Below are positions 31,723-44,829 of a DNA stretch of 64,000 nucleotides, piece after piece. The notes under the pieces are model-generated. The model saw only the letters and a program-made list of their open reading frames with translations, had not been told where the DNA came from and did no database searches. Origin of the DNA: Ecdyonurus torrentis (lineage: Eukaryota; Arthropoda; Insecta; Ephemeroptera; Heptageniidae); contig OX439131.1 in the NCBI GenBank assembly GCA_949318235.1, forward strand, positions 39,726,014-39,790,013, given 5' to 3'. A program made the position numbers and the translations under genes. Position 1 is the stretch's first letter, and each line of letters begins with the position of its first letter.

Positions 31723-33320
31723 TCAAGGCAAAGCCTTATCGGTCGGTTCAACTTTTTTTATTTATACCTTACAATATTTATTATGTGTCTCTAACATAAA
31801 TGAAATAAAGATATAAAGAAAAAAGTAAAACAAGTATTATCTGACATTAAAAAAATAAACAAAAGAAAGAATATTTATAAATTATCAACAAAAAAATATG
31901 TTCCTTATTCATATTATTTTTATCATTAAAATTCTTTAACTTACTTAGATGGAATTTGATTTAGATTTAGGCAATAAGTATTATTTTGAAATTTCAGTGA
32001 ATCTATTTACAATTTTAAGTACAAACAAAGGATTCAAGATACCTCATTTTCTTATATCGTGTGGCAACCTAAATTTTCGACAGTATTATCAATACTATTA
32101 TTATTAAAGTTTTGATTAACATGAACTATGGGATCTAGTTTTTACTATAAAGAATGATTTGTGTTAATGCACCGAAAAATCAGCTCCTTCTAATATTTTA
32201 TCATTCGTTACGATAAAGTGTATAGAGTTTGTTTTTATGTGCGTATTGAAACATTTATTATAATATGCTAGATTTTATGACACTTTTATAGAAGTTATAC
32301 TCAAGTAACGGTTAATTCACGTAATTATCCTATAGTGAGTGCCACATTTAATAAATATGAATATAAATAAAATATTAAAAATGAATATAATGAATGTCAT
32401 ATTGAATAAATGTTGTTATTTTGGAACAACATTAATAGTTATACTACAGAACATCGCTACTAATGGAATTAGTAACATTACTGCGTGTTGTGATCTTTGT
32501 CCTTATGGGCAAGTGTACAAGAATAATAATGTCATAGAAACAAGAGATACTAAATACTTTCACACAGAGTATATTGATTTTATCCATGTAGAAAAAAAAA
32601 AGTTGAAAAAGAAAATAGAGATATATAAAATCTTATTAGTTTCCTTCCAAGTTTCCTGATTCATTAAAATTTAAATGATTCTAATTGAATAGGAAGTTTT
32701 ATGTTAACATTTCCTTTAATCTTTCAGTTGTATCTTAAAGTACTTAAGAGACAGAAAATCTGCACTGTCTAGACGAAGAGAATTAAAACCAAGCTCTAAC
32801 TCGTCAGGATTATTTTGTTTTAAAAAATTTGAAGCAAAATTTAGTGACCGTTACTAAATTGTGACAAATTTCAGCTGCAGAATTACGGAAATCTTATTTA
32901 ATATTTAAAGAGTACTGCTGCTATATACAGTTGGATCCATTTTTGATAATAGTTAAAAAATTAATGATTTTTTTTTCTTTTTTGCTTGTTAAATCTATAC
33001 TACAATCCGTACTACAATCCATAATCCATGCTACACCAATCCATAAGCCCAGTCAAGACATTGTACTTTCGATAGGTAAGAATTCTTCCAATCAATGGAA
33101 ACAGCCCACACAGGCCGATATTATAATGTTTACTTCTAGAACAGATATAAAAAATTAAACAGATTAAATCATGATTGTAAAATTTGTTCATATTACATAG
33201 ATAATTTAATTAAATTTAATTATACATTATCTATTAGGTTGTTTGTATTTTTTAGTATTGTTTTATGTTAAATATATAGTATTTATTTAACTTTATATAT
33301 TATATTTAAAGATTTATAGA
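31723..33320. other. AT-rich spacer with one long chance-length frame
   Basis: The 106-codon frame at 32339-32659 contains a C-rich patch (ACCDLCPYGQVY) but otherwise is I/N/K-rich. At this A+T content about one frame of that length is expected by chance in 64 kb on six frames. No domain is recognised. Confidence 0.45.
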
Positions 33321-33420
33321 TTTTGGACGGGTCAGTACCCGGTTTTTTTTGGACGGGTCCAGGGTCCGGGACCCGAGTCCGCGGACACAACAATTTTTTT
33401 GATAGGTGTGAACCCCTGGT
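33321..33420. other. GC-rich island with repeated TTTTGGACGGGTC
   Basis: TTTTGGACGGGTC occurs twice, about 26 bp apart, followed by overlapping GGGTCC/GGACCC inverted motifs and CCGCGG. The stretch stands out sharply from AT-rich flanks. It could fold into GC stems. Nature unknown. Confidence 0.4.
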
Positions 33421-34096
33421 ATATAATTATAATGTATATAGTTTTACAATAAGATATAACAATATCAATATTTTCTTGCAACATACATGCTACTACGATC
33501 TGCCAATGATCATTCAAACATTCTAATCTCTTTTATTTTATTAAAGCTTTTTTTTTTAATTGAATGTAGATTTGAAACAATTGAAAATTGACGGTATAAT
33601 TATTTTACCATATAAATAGTTTTAACCATAAAAAAATTGGTTGAATAATAAAAACTGTGACTAATAATATTTCACATAGAAATGAAATCAACGTTATTGT
33701 TAATTTCATACATGCTCTCATTAAATCTGTGATTTATTTCTTATTTCTGCACAAAATATTACAGTACAATACAGTGCTCCAATTTACACAATATTTTTTG
33801 TTAACGCTGGAAAATTTCTCAGTAAAAAAAAAAAAAAAAAAAAAACTTTTGCTCTTTTTTTTTTTTTTTCTTGTACAGTAATTTATAAAGTGTGGGTTTC
33901 ATATATTATTATTATTTTTCAATTGATATATATTATAAAAATATTCAAATGAAGTTTTTTGATGTGACCATTGCAAGCTTAGTGAGTAATGGGTTTATTT
34001 TAAACACCAATATTGTTCAAAGGATGTTTAGTAATAATCCTCGGTATGACAACTTTATTTATTATATTTATTATATATTATACAATATATATATAT

Positions 34097-34099
<3 letters not shown>
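33421..34099. other. AT-rich spacer
   Basis: No gene seen. It contains adjacent poly(A) and poly(T) runs at about 33823-33869. Confidence 0.5.

Positions 34100-34142
<43 letters not shown>
34100..34142. repeat. (TA)n microsatellite
   Basis: About 43 bp of TA with a related interrupted stretch just upstream. Confidence 0.94.
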
Positions 34143-34143
<1 letters not shown>

Positions 34144-35382
34144 TTGATGTGTGATTATTATTCAATTTATTATATTTTATTATTTATTTATATTAAATTT
34201 AAAATATTTTATAAAAGTAAATGATGATTAATATTAATTTTAAATACTTATCAATTAATTAAAAAATATAAATAATTCAAGTATATAATATTACTAAATA
34301 AATTTATTTTAATATTATATTTTTAAAAAAATTTTATAACATAAACAAAAATTGTTAATTAAAAATTAAAGCAAGGAATTATTATAACATAAAATGTGTT
34401 TTTATACCATAATATTTATATTGATATAAATAATATTATTGAATGTATCAAAATAATAAAAAATACTTTAGTATTACAAATAATACATATCATATAAAAA
34501 CAGGCTAATTAAATGCGTTTATTATATTTTAATTAATTAATTTAATTTTAATCTTGTTATTTTGTTGTAACCAATAAATATGAATATTTTTACCTTCTAC
34601 AATCATTATCATTTTCATTTTATAATGTCGTATAACAGTAGATTCAGCTTTTCATAAAAAAAAAAATGTAACAAAAAATTGTTTCTCTAAATTTAAAGTT
34701 ATTTAAAAAATATGTCACAAAGCACTTTCCATTAATAACTTTACCGGGCAAGATGAACAAGTCTCATATATTGTGTTAGAAAAAACTAGTACTTAATTTT
34801 ATCATGCACTTATTGTTTGTTTTTTTAATAGTAATTTTTAGAAATAACAATAGAAAAAAAAAGGAATTTTAGTGTTCCAGGTAGTTCATAGTGACAATAA
34901 AAAGATTCAACAAGCATTTGTTGTACGGTAAATATGTACGTATAAACAGTAGTAAAAATTAAAATAATATTTAATATTTTCAACTATAGCCAACAAGAGA
35001 TATATACAATTATATGAATTTAAAGTTCCAATTTGAGTGAGTTATACATACGTACAGTCATTTCGCTGATTTTTGAGTTGGGATCAAAATATCCAGTTCC
35101 TTTTTTTGATTTTTTGACATTCATTTTGAATATAAATTTCTGTATCAAGTTATATAAGGAAATTTATTTTATTTTTTTCTGTCCGTAAATTTTTTTCAAT
35201 ATTTTATAAAGCCTGCAATCTTGAATGTTATTTTTTTATATTATGATATCTTTGTGTGTAGTTGAGCTTAGGATAGTTCCCTGTGTAGTGAAGCGATGAA
35301 GATTGTTTTCATGATGCCGTAGCTTAGGATTTTCTGGCTTGCACCATCTTTCCCAAGGGATAAAATTTTTGCACCTGAGACC

Positions 35383-35415
<33 letters not shown>

Positions 35416-36175
35416 GTGAGGGTTACTGGATCAACAGATATAATATTTTGGTAAAAATTTCTTGCCTTTTTTTATTGTTTATGGTAAATATAGAAACAAA
35501 ACAAATATAAAAAAAATCCAATTTTTTATTGTGATTACTTCTATTAATATTACATAGAATTGCTTATATAAATTTTATTGAAAGAATAATAATAAATAAC
35601 AAATAACACGTATAGTGAGATAAAATAATAGCTGGACTTATTATATAATTCAATTAATTTTAATTTATAAAAATTTTATATTATTTATAATAATGTTTAT
35701 CATATTTTTGGGGTAAAATTTATAATTGCTTGTTGTTGAACAGATGCGATAATAGTTCAATAATAAAAGTGATTAGCTAATTTATTTTAATGACTTAATA
35801 ACATGATTGCGGTTTATTGCGGTCATTGCTTTATTATATTCAACAATATAATATACAATCATTAACGCCATGCGTTGAAGTGTAATTATTATAATTCAAA
35901 CTGTAATCAACAAACCCCAATATTACAAAATATTTTTAAGCTTTACATAATATTTGAATATAGTCACTCTGTAGTATATTAAAAATAAAATTAAAATTTA
36001 GAACCTTTATCTAATGAAATACCTTTTTTTTTTTTTAAATATGTACACAATTTTTAATTATCTTTTCTATAATTTCTATTTTTATACTTTCAAGTCAACA
36101 ACGGAAAAAGTTGGAAAAAAACTTTTACATGTGAATGAGAGTTTTATTATACAAAAAATATGTATCTCATGAATT

Positions 36176-36177
<2 letters not shown>
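34143..36177. other. AT-rich spacer
   Basis: No gene seen. Poly(A) at about 35383-35409. A slightly more complex stretch at 35260-35380 has no diagnostic motif. Confidence 0.5.

Positions 36178-36231
<54 letters not shown>
36178..36231. repeat. (CT)n microsatellite
   Basis: About 54 bp of CT. A (TA)n of about 38 bp follows at 36287-36324. Confidence 0.96.
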
Positions 36232-36232
<1 letters not shown>

Positions 36233-36281
36233 ATGTTATATATACTTCACAGGATTTAAATCTTTTCGTGATTAAAATTTG

Positions 36282-36324
<43 letters not shown>

Positions 36325-36327
<3 letters not shown>

Positions 36328-37592
36328 TAATTTTATTTGTTGACCAAACATCCCTCACCACAAAATACTTGTTCAACAATCATTTTTTTCTCTCTTTCTT
36401 GTGTTTATTCTCATTCAATAAAAAATATCATTTGTTTGTAAGGTTGAAAATTATATTTTATGTTATGAGAATTACAACCAAATAGAACCCTTTTAGTAAA
36501 ACCAAATTATATAGGCACTTTTGTTTGTGCTTTGTACGAAATACCGTATTTTTTTAACGATAACAATGCGATAGTTATTTTTAATACCATTCTATCTCTT
36601 TTTATGTGTAAATTTTGTTAGCACTGTATATGTATATATGAACATTTTATAATATATAAAATAGAAGAACTATATGTATGTACAGTATAGCGTAGGCGGC
36701 AATGATAAAACTTTTTAGTTTTTTTTTTCTTGTGGTATATTTATTGCAAGTTCTTCTCTGGTCTATAGTATAAAATGGGTAGTGCTTTTTTTTTTTCTTC
36801 TCACAAACTGTATTATAAAAGAAGGAAGATATATATTTAGATCTGTTAGGTTTAAGAAATATTGCCATGAAGTGGGGAAAAAAAACTGAAAAAATAATAT
36901 GAAAATGTACATCCTTTTTTTCTCTATCTCTATCTCTTCTATTATTTTTTTTTTTCACAAACATAGACAAAAATATTGAAGCTACACTTCAAAAATTTAA
37001 CTATATGTAACATTTTTTAAAATATATAAATTTTTTGATACTTTTACAAGAAAATCAATATATCAAAATTTATGAAAATAAAAACTGTATTGAATTTTTC
37101 TACATCAAAAATGTTGTTTTACTTTTTACTTTTAACTTTTTTTTTTTTTTTTTTTTGAAAGTAATATTGAGTGAATTTTAAAAAGAAATATGAAATATAC
37201 TTGGAAAGGAAGTATGAACAATACATCAGGGAGTTGAAAATAAAACTGTACTTTTAATATTTATTTCTCTCTTGTGGTATATCAAACATAAGATTTTGTG
37301 CTCTCTCTCTCTCTCTCTCTTTCGTACATATATATTGCATTAGAATAAAGGTCTAGGTTATTGGTTTTTACGCCATTATCTCAAAATACGTATTTCATCT
37401 AATTTTTCCAACAAGAACAAAAAATAATAATAATAATAAACAACTTTCTAAATATAAAAATCATCTCATATGTGTTGTTAATGATCATAATAACAAGTGA
37501 AATTATACATTTCTATATAAATATACATATGAAAATTGTGTATAATGAAACATGCAATGCGGCTATGTAATATTATATTTTGTACGAACCAA

Positions 37593-37625
<33 letters not shown>

Positions 37626-37999
37626 AGTTTGTCAGAGCAATTTGTAGTTATAATTTTCCCGAGTGAAAGTTAATACAATGTATGTTACAAAATGAATCAT
37701 ATTATTATTTATATTATATTTAACTTAAATAATATACAAATATAGACTTTATGAAATGTAATTAAACAAAAGTGTTAACTATATACTTGGTGGTCTACTG
37801 TGTATATTCAACTAAAACAAGTTTAGTTCCTCTTCATATTATATGACTGTAGTGAATTACAACTATTTGTACATGAACATGTTTACATGTATTGTATACA
37901 ACATACACTACTTATTATTATGTACTATATTAAATAAATATGTTTTTATTATTTTGTCAAAATTTTCATTGTGTTTTTTTCCCTTAAATTATAATATTA

Positions 38000-38033
<34 letters not shown>

Positions 38034-38439
38034 CTGTTCTTTATAATTACGTAAAATTATAATGAGAAAAAGTCTTAGTTTTCATTTTTAAACATTTTTT
38101 CCTTGTATGTTTATATTATGCAAGAAGATTTTATGTAATATAGAGATTATTATTATACAAAAGGATTCCCTCTACGCATAGTAAAAGATTAAATTACTTA
38201 TTATACAATGTGTCAAAAATTTTAGGAATGTTGAAAAGCTTAGTGTGTTGTATGTAGTCGGTCAAAAGTTCATATGTGTTTAGGTATGCGATTATGTGTT
38301 GTGTTGTGTAGGTAGATCTAGTAGTATGGCGGATTGGTGTTTTTAATAATGTCTATGGATACTTTATCCAAACATATTCAAGTTGATTTTGTAATAGGTA
38401 CAAATATTGACTTTAGCTCGTTCTGTAAAGTATAGTGAA
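36325..38439. other. AT-rich spacer
   Basis: No gene seen. A short CT repeat at about 37301-37321, poly(A) at 37592-37623 and poly(T) at about 38008-38033. The 107-codon minus-strand frame at 36647-36970 is K/Y/F-rich low complexity. Confidence 0.5.
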
Positions 38440-38680
38440 TCTCATTTACAGTGATTGGCTGACCAACAAAATAAGACACATTCATTGGTTAATCCTATTT
38501 TTTGAGCCGATAAAAGTGAGTCGCATGTTTCGTATGGAACTTTTTTTTTTTTTGTGATTTTCTTTCATTTTTATCAAGTTTAAAGTTCTAAAAGAAGAAA
38601 TAACAATGATCGACCATATGTATAAACGTAGTAAACAGGTAACGACGTCATAATCAGCTGTTTTAACAAAGGAACATTTT
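38440..38680. promoter_or_regulatory. Possible promoter-like region, unproven
   Basis: Two ATTGG (inverted CCAAT) boxes lie about 30 bp apart (GTGATTGGCTGACC and TTCATTGGTTAATCC), followed by GATAAAAGTG and, further on, a half-CRE ACGTCA at about 38647-38652. No coding exon follows within view, so this is only a motif cluster. Confidence 0.2.
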
Positions 38681-38782
38681 CGAAGCTGGCTAAATATTTG
38701 TGTGTAGTTTATACAACATCAAAAAACTAGACTGATTTTTTTTTGTGAAGATTTTTCAATGAATTTCTATGTGTGTGTGTGT

Positions 38783-38989
38783 TTCTCTGTCTCTGTCTCT
38801 GTCTCTGTCTCTGTCTCTGTCTCTGTCTCTGTCTCTGTCTCTGTCTCTGTCTCTGTCTCTGTCTCTGTCTCTGTCTCTGTCTGTCTGTCTCTGTCTCTGT
38901 CTCTGTCTCTGTCTCTGTCTCTGTCTCTGTCTCTGTCTCTGTCTCTGTCTCTGTCTCTGTCTCTGTCTCTGTCTCTGTCTCTGTCGCTG

Positions 38990-39059
<70 letters not shown>
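38783..39059. repeat. Compound (CTCTGT)n-(CT)n satellite
   Basis: About 215 bp of a CTCTGT hexamer, with one GTCTGTCT break near 38880 and a CGCTGT variant near 38984, then about 60 bp of pure CT. It stays open in every frame and yields S/L/C/V or R/E/Q/T repeat peptides that are not genes. Confidence 0.97.
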
Positions 39060-39062
<3 letters not shown>

Positions 39063-40260
39063 CTCTCCTAACTCAATGTAAGTGTAAGCAATCTTTTTTA
39101 TTTGTATTTTAATATTTAGTCTATAACATTTCATGTCTAGTAACATTAAAATTAATATACCTCATTTGTTTGATATCACATTATAATTAAACTTCTCATA
39201 ATGTAATGATACAATATACATGAATGCATGATATAGTCAATATGCATTAGATTGCACAATTCACTCAGTCAGTTGTACGTACACTCAATTAAATTAGTAC
39301 GCCTATTCTACTCTATATAGTATCTAGAGACAAAGCATAGTATAGTAAATTATAATAGCAAACATATTATAGAAATTATAATGAAAGTAACACTTCAAAC
39401 ATACTCATCCATGTAATGAAAATTAATTTTATTAAGTTTAACGATAATTTAAATATATATTGATATTTGCATCATAATCATTAAGAAATAGTTTGCTAAT
39501 GCCTGTAAAAGCATTAAAGTATAATTCAACTTTTAAAAATACACTTTTTTGACATCATAAATTTAATATAAATAGATAAATATTAAATATATTATTAATT
39601 TTAGGTGTTAAATTTTATATTTAAAAGTATAAAAATTATTAGTTGATAAAATTTTTTATTTAATTTATACAGCAATAGATTACTTTTATAATTAATGTAT
39701 AAATTTATTTGTATGAACTTCCTATTATTTCATTGTGGTTAAAGTATAATAAGTGCTTGCATGAACTAATGATCTAATTACCTTATCTGCATCATTTATA
39801 AAACGTACAGTACGTGTAACTACATTGTAGGACTTACTTGTAAATTATTGAATTTTTTTTTTTATTACATAAGTTTACGAAATTTGAAAAGTATAGTATT
39901 CATACGATTTTATTTTTAATTTGTTATTAAAATTTATTTTATTTATTTATTTTCAACAATAATATTGTTTTGGACGGAAATTGTGTGTTTTTGTTAGGAT
40001 TTCATATCTAAGATGTACCGTCATTATACGTACGCTTATCTCTAAGCTCAGTTGATAGGACTCATTGTTCTGCTTCAGTCTTTTGTTCACTTTATTTTGT
40101 CAAATACAATATGTAAATTTTCTTATTAGTGAGCAATATTAACTTAGTATTATTAAGGCTACATGGAAATCAAGCTTAATGAAAATAGTATTGACGTATT
40201 TTATTTACAAGTCAAGAACTTCAATTATTGCGCAATATGACTGTATTGAACTGAGGTTTT
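39060..40260. other. AT-rich spacer
   Basis: No recognised feature. Confidence 0.5.
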
Positions 40261-40335
40261 ATAATAATAATTGATTTTTATTGAGGCCACAAAAGGTACA
40301 TACCCACTTACATGGTCCTCTCTGACTTTTAATTT
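40261..40335 (-). mobile_element. Non-LTR retroelement 3' end, minus strand
   Basis: On the minus strand it reads CCATGTAAGTGGGTATGTAC, CTTTTGTGGCCTCAATAAAA and then an ATT-type tail, the same layout as the tail at 31630-31722 but a different family. Truncated; no coding part. Confidence 0.55.
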
Positions 40336-40505
40336 AACAATAATCACATGTCAGAGTGTTTCATAATTTCAGTTTTATACAATACATATATTAATAAGTC
40401 ATTTAATTAAATATACTATTTAGAATTTTAAACAAATTTAAGACAATCTCAAAAGAAGGTAAAATGTAAAATATGAAGAAAAAAAATCAATAAAATATAT
40501 TTTAA

Positions 40506-40840
40506 AGCCATAGACCACATAAAACAACATGTGCTTTTTAATGAATAAACACAAAATGGGATCTTCAAAAATGATGACAATTTTTACCAGAATGTTAATG
40601 TAGCCCAACGAGAGAGCGTGAAAAAACTGTAAAGTATGCAATTTGCGTGAAAACTCATGTTTATGACGTCATAAACATGCAAAAATTAATCTGAAAATGT
40701 TGTGCGGGCTGCATAAATCGAATTTTCTGATCACTGCTACGGGGCTACTGTTGGGTTTTGAGACAAACTAAAGTTATTTATGTAAGTCCCATCAAGTGTT
40801 TTGTGATATAAATGCTTATGTTTTTCTCTGGTATATTCCT
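40506..40840 (-). mobile_element. TTAA-flanked MITE, best-preserved copy of family T1
   Basis: TTAA lies at 40502-40505 and 40841-40844. The termini are AGCCATAGACCACATAAAAC and, from the right inward, AGGAATATACCAGAGAAAAA. It is homologous in reverse orientation to 522-760. TGACGTCA is at 40664-40671. There is no transposase; the 67-codon minus frame (40438-40641) is a by-product. Confidence 0.82.
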
Positions 40841-40844
40841 TTAA

Positions 40845-41242
40845 AAGCACTGTAAAATTTTGCTTCCATTCAATTATTTTTACAGACACGTTTTACAGTA
40901 GTAGGTAACTGTGCAATCAAACAGAAATAATAATATGCTCTTTAATACAAAATTAAAATTATTACATAGATATTAGCAATAAAAAGATAATTAAAATAAA
41001 AAAATCACTGATAAGTTAAATATCATTAAATATAATTACTCGTTAGTATAATAATAAAATGTTTCATTAATGCGTATAAAAAACCACTCTGAAGCTTTTT
41101 TTTTACGGCAATATAATAAACTTCTAGTATCTTAATTTAAATATTGTAAAGAGAAAAAGAGGAATGAAAAAAAAAGTTACGCTAATTATTCCTTTTTCTG
41201 ATTTTACTGCAGTGGAGCCAAGCAATTTAACGCCGCAGAAAT

Positions 41243-41280
<38 letters not shown>

Positions 41281-41695
41281 AATGGAAATATTGACTCTAA
41301 TACACATACTACACATGAATGTTATTAAGTCCCATGTTACACCTTCAAATTGGAATTCTGCGGTAACTCACATGAGGAACAAAAAATAATAATAATAAAA
41401 ATAAAACTACTAGAGAGTATAAAACGTAATTGATATAAGTATATGTTTCGTATACTTTTTCAACAGACAAAAAAAAAAAAAAAAAAAAAAACCGGAGAAA
41501 GAAATACACAAAATAATTTATAACAAGTACGTGTATTTTAGTTATATTCTATTTTATTAGAGTAATTTAAAATGATAAATTACTTTTATTTACAGTATAC
41601 AATGTTTTATAATATGTAATAAAATGATTTGGTTTTGATTGTGAATTGTATAATAATACGGTAATGTTTATTTGAGTGAAATTAAATACACACAC

Positions 41696-41754
<59 letters not shown>

Positions 41755-42824
41755 TAAAAATTTAAGTAAGAGGAAATATAAATTTTGTTACACTACACAT
41801 TGTTTCATGAAATGTTACGTGACGTTTCAAAGTTTAAGGGTTAAATAATACAAAATAGTCAACAAAACAATGATTTTGTTTACTTTATAACAATGAAATC
41901 AGATACTCACACAGTTCTATTGTTATGTATATATATGTGTGTGTATACCTATGTTAATGTCAAGTCAAAATTTTTAGAAAAAGAAAAGTGATATTTTATT
42001 AAAATGTCATTATCATTAGAATTAAAAAAAAAATGACAACAAATCTGTTATTATTTGCTTTAAATAAATGGCACAAATTATTTCCGTATTATATTTTATG
42101 TTTATTTGTAATAAAATAGTGTAATTAGTAAAATTAATTACTATAATTACAACTATGTGTATAATAAAACTTGTTATTATTATTTTTTCACTTTAATTTT
42201 CTAGTTTATTTAAATTTTTTATTACTTAACATTAATTTTAACTCAAATATATTCATTTATATATCATAAAATATTTTGCTATGTTTACGGTGACTATTCT
42301 TAATATACTTAGGTAATTTTGCTTAAACATGCACTCATCTCTATTGTAGTTTTAAATTATTATTATATACGTACATTTCTATACCAACCATTAATTTTTA
42401 CTAAAATATTGAACCAAATATAATATATAATATTTAGAAAAGTAAAATTATTAATGCGAATAAAGTGCTAATGTAATTTAATGCATTCATAAAAATTAAA
42501 CAAAAGCCTGATAAATAATACGTGAATGAATTTTGAGTAACATTTGTTTTTAAAATAATAATGATATTAGGGATAAAAACATCGAAGCAGAAACACAAAA
42601 TGACGTCATACATGACAGGTAGAAAAAAAAATATTTATATTACAAAGAGAGTGAGAGAGATTTTTTTTTTTTTTTTTTTTTTGGTTCGTTATTGTTTTAA
42701 ATTTTATATCTATTGATTTGAAGTGAAATGCGAAATTATTATTGCATGCTATATAGATTTTATGCTAATTAAGATATATATTATTTTACAACACATCGCT
42801 TCAACGATCTTTATTGTTTTATAT

Positions 42825-42830
<6 letters not shown>
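40845..42830. other. AT-rich spacer with small repeats
   Basis: No gene seen. (GA)n at about 41249-41277, poly(A) at about 41468-41490, (TA)n at about 41704-41750, poly(T) at 42661-42682. TGACGTCA at 42601-42608 lies outside any element I recognise. Confidence 0.5.

Positions 42831-42894
<64 letters not shown>
42831..42894. repeat. Poly(A), 64 bp
   Basis: An uninterrupted run of 64 A's, the longest homopolymer in the window. No retroelement body is evident upstream. Confidence 0.95.
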
Positions 42895-42899
<5 letters not shown>

Positions 42900-43504
42900 A
42901 AGCATGTGTAACGTTTATTCGCCCGACATGCACCCATTTTTTCCCTTTAGCACGAGCCTTCATGTAAATTACAACATGTAATATTACCATTAAAATAATA
43001 ATATTTATTTAAAATAACGCTTGTAAATTTAATAGAAATAAATATAACGAAACACTCCCACACAAACTCACTCTTGCTTATCAATGAAAGTATTTTAAAT
43101 TGGTATCAATGGGAAAACACGTCAGTTACTGTCAATATAATTTACTATTAAAACACATTACTAGAATTTTTTAAATGCACAACATTTCATAAATTTTATT
43201 ATTAAATTATATTTTAAATGTTTTAATATTTGTTTAAAATATGATTGAAGTTTATACATTAAATAAATTTATTTCAATCAACTGTAAAAATACATTTGAT
43301 TTAAAAAAAAAATTGTATTGTATAATTCGTATATTTTTGATGAATAAGCATTGTAGTATTCTCTAAATGTTATCAAAAATTTTATATATTGAGATTTTGA
43401 TATAAATATCACAAATATGCACAAACACAATATACTACGTTATATTTAATCCAGCAATTGGTATTTTCGTTCATGCGTATAGCAGTGATTGGCAGTGACG
43501 TTGC

Positions 43505-43508
<4 letters not shown>
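42895..43508. other. AT-rich spacer
   Basis: No recognised feature. Confidence 0.5.

Positions 43509-43596
<88 letters not shown>
43509..43596. repeat. (GA)n microsatellite
   Basis: About 88 bp of GA. Confidence 0.97.
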
Positions 43597-43599
<3 letters not shown>

Positions 43600-44135
43600 G
43601 TGAGTGTGAGATGGAAAATTCGATAACGTCACTCACAAAAAGAAAATATTATTATAAAAAAAAAGAGGTTGTCAAATTTATGATGGCACATTACAATCAT
43701 CCAAATATTGCAATCATCTTTCACACCCACGAATATTATTATTACTTTATTAATGCTTAACTTAACTTGACTTTTGATTCCATTTGACATACAAAAATAA
43801 AAAGGATTAGAGATAACACTTTTCAGTATTTTAATAATATATATTTTTTTTTATATATATTATATAAATTAAGTAAAATGTTATCTTAATTACTATACAA
43901 AAAGTAATTTGTTTTGACATTTTAATAATGATAAATTTTGATTACTTTTAAATGTGATTATTTATCTGAATAATGTAAGTTTAAAGTTATTCTTGTATGC
44001 AGTAGAAAATAAGTACCGAGTGAAAGTATTTTTGAACATGAAATGCTTCTGTTTGACGTGAACGTCAGCATGTAATCAACCCAGTAGTTACTACACTAAA
44101 GTATTCTTCTAACAGTCTTCTCATCCTTGTCATAT
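43597..44135. other. AT-rich spacer
   Basis: No recognised feature. Confidence 0.5.
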
Positions 44136-44446
44136 TTAAAGGCATAGAACACCTTAAACAAAAAAACATGCCTAATATTTTAACATTGATTTCTAATTTA
44201 TTTTCCCTTCACAAAATGGCAGATACGGGTTTGTGAGATCACAGCTCGCCTGTTTCCGCGCGCGTGGACAAGTAAATTCATGCAGTAACATTAACTTACT
44301 TTAAGGTTTTATGTAAATTAGTAAATTCGTGTTAATCAAAATTCCAAATATCAGAACTAACTGATATTTGTTTCTTGTTAAATCCTTGATTTACAACTGT
44401 CACTTTAAATATAAACTATTTGATTATTTTGTTATTAAATTTTCAG

Positions 44447-44663
44447 ACCAGAAGTTCATTTTGTATACCCAGCATTTATTAACTGCACTTCACTAAACGA
44501 ATGCTTAGGCACAATGGCAGGAATCAGAAGTTATTGGAAAGAATTGGAAGATATGAAAACCAGTTTTAATTCTGAAATCATTACTTTGCAAAGTGAGAAA
44601 ACTAGACTAGAAAATCTACGTGAAAGTCTGAAACAACAGCTTGCAAACATTCTTCAGAATTGA
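44447..44663 (+). pseudogene. 3'-terminal exon fragment encoding a coiled-coil C-terminus
   Basis: TTTTCAG at 44440-44446 looks like a splice acceptor, preceded by a T-rich tract. From 44448 the frame runs 71 complete codons to TGA (44661-44663); upstream it meets a stop within a few codons, which fits an intron boundary. The first 22 residues include HFVYPAF and NCTSLNECLG. From the internal Met (44514-44516) 49 residues follow, and residues 18-46 of that part keep a heptad pattern (F, I, L, K, L, R, L, L, I at a/d), rich in E/K/Q/L, so a coiled coil is likely. Codon content is clearly unlike the surrounding AT-rich noise. The parent protein is not recognised. It could be a captured terminal exon, a 5'-truncated retrocopy, or, less likely, the true last exon of a gene upstream. 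Confidence 0.6.
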
Positions 44664-44775
44664 TTTAATCACGTCATGAATTTAAAATGAAAATATAAAT
44701 ATACTGTGGATCAATATACTTAATTTTGGGTTCTAATAATATGTGTTTAAATTTTTATAAAAATGTTACTTCAAA

Positions 44776-44790
44776 AATAAAACAAAATCT

Positions 44791-44827
<37 letters not shown>
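44776..44827 (+). terminator. Poly(A) signal and genomic poly(A) tail of the fragment
   Basis: AATAAA at 44776-44781 is followed 16 bp later by 31 A's (44797-44827), which stop directly at the right transposon arm. The spacing is that of a polyadenylated mRNA end, suggesting that the fragment passed through RNA. Confidence 0.7.

Positions 44828-44829
<2 letters not shown>

Noticed and set aside
32339..32659. 106-codon frame with a cysteine-rich patch
   Set aside because: At the observed base composition roughly one non-repeat frame of this length is expected by chance in the window, and no domain or splice context supports it.
36647..36970. 107-codon minus-strand frame
   Set aside because: K/Y/F/I-rich low-complexity translation of poly(A)/poly(T)-containing DNA.
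38727..39146. Long open frames of R/E/Q/T or S/L/C/V repeats (over 100 codons)
   Set aside because: They are translations of the (CTCTGT)n-(CT)n array in several frames and both strands; an open microsatellite is not a gene.
42831..42894. Poly(A) as the tail of a retrocopy
   Set aside because: No AATAAA-bearing body or target duplication was found on either side, so it is listed only as a homopolymer.
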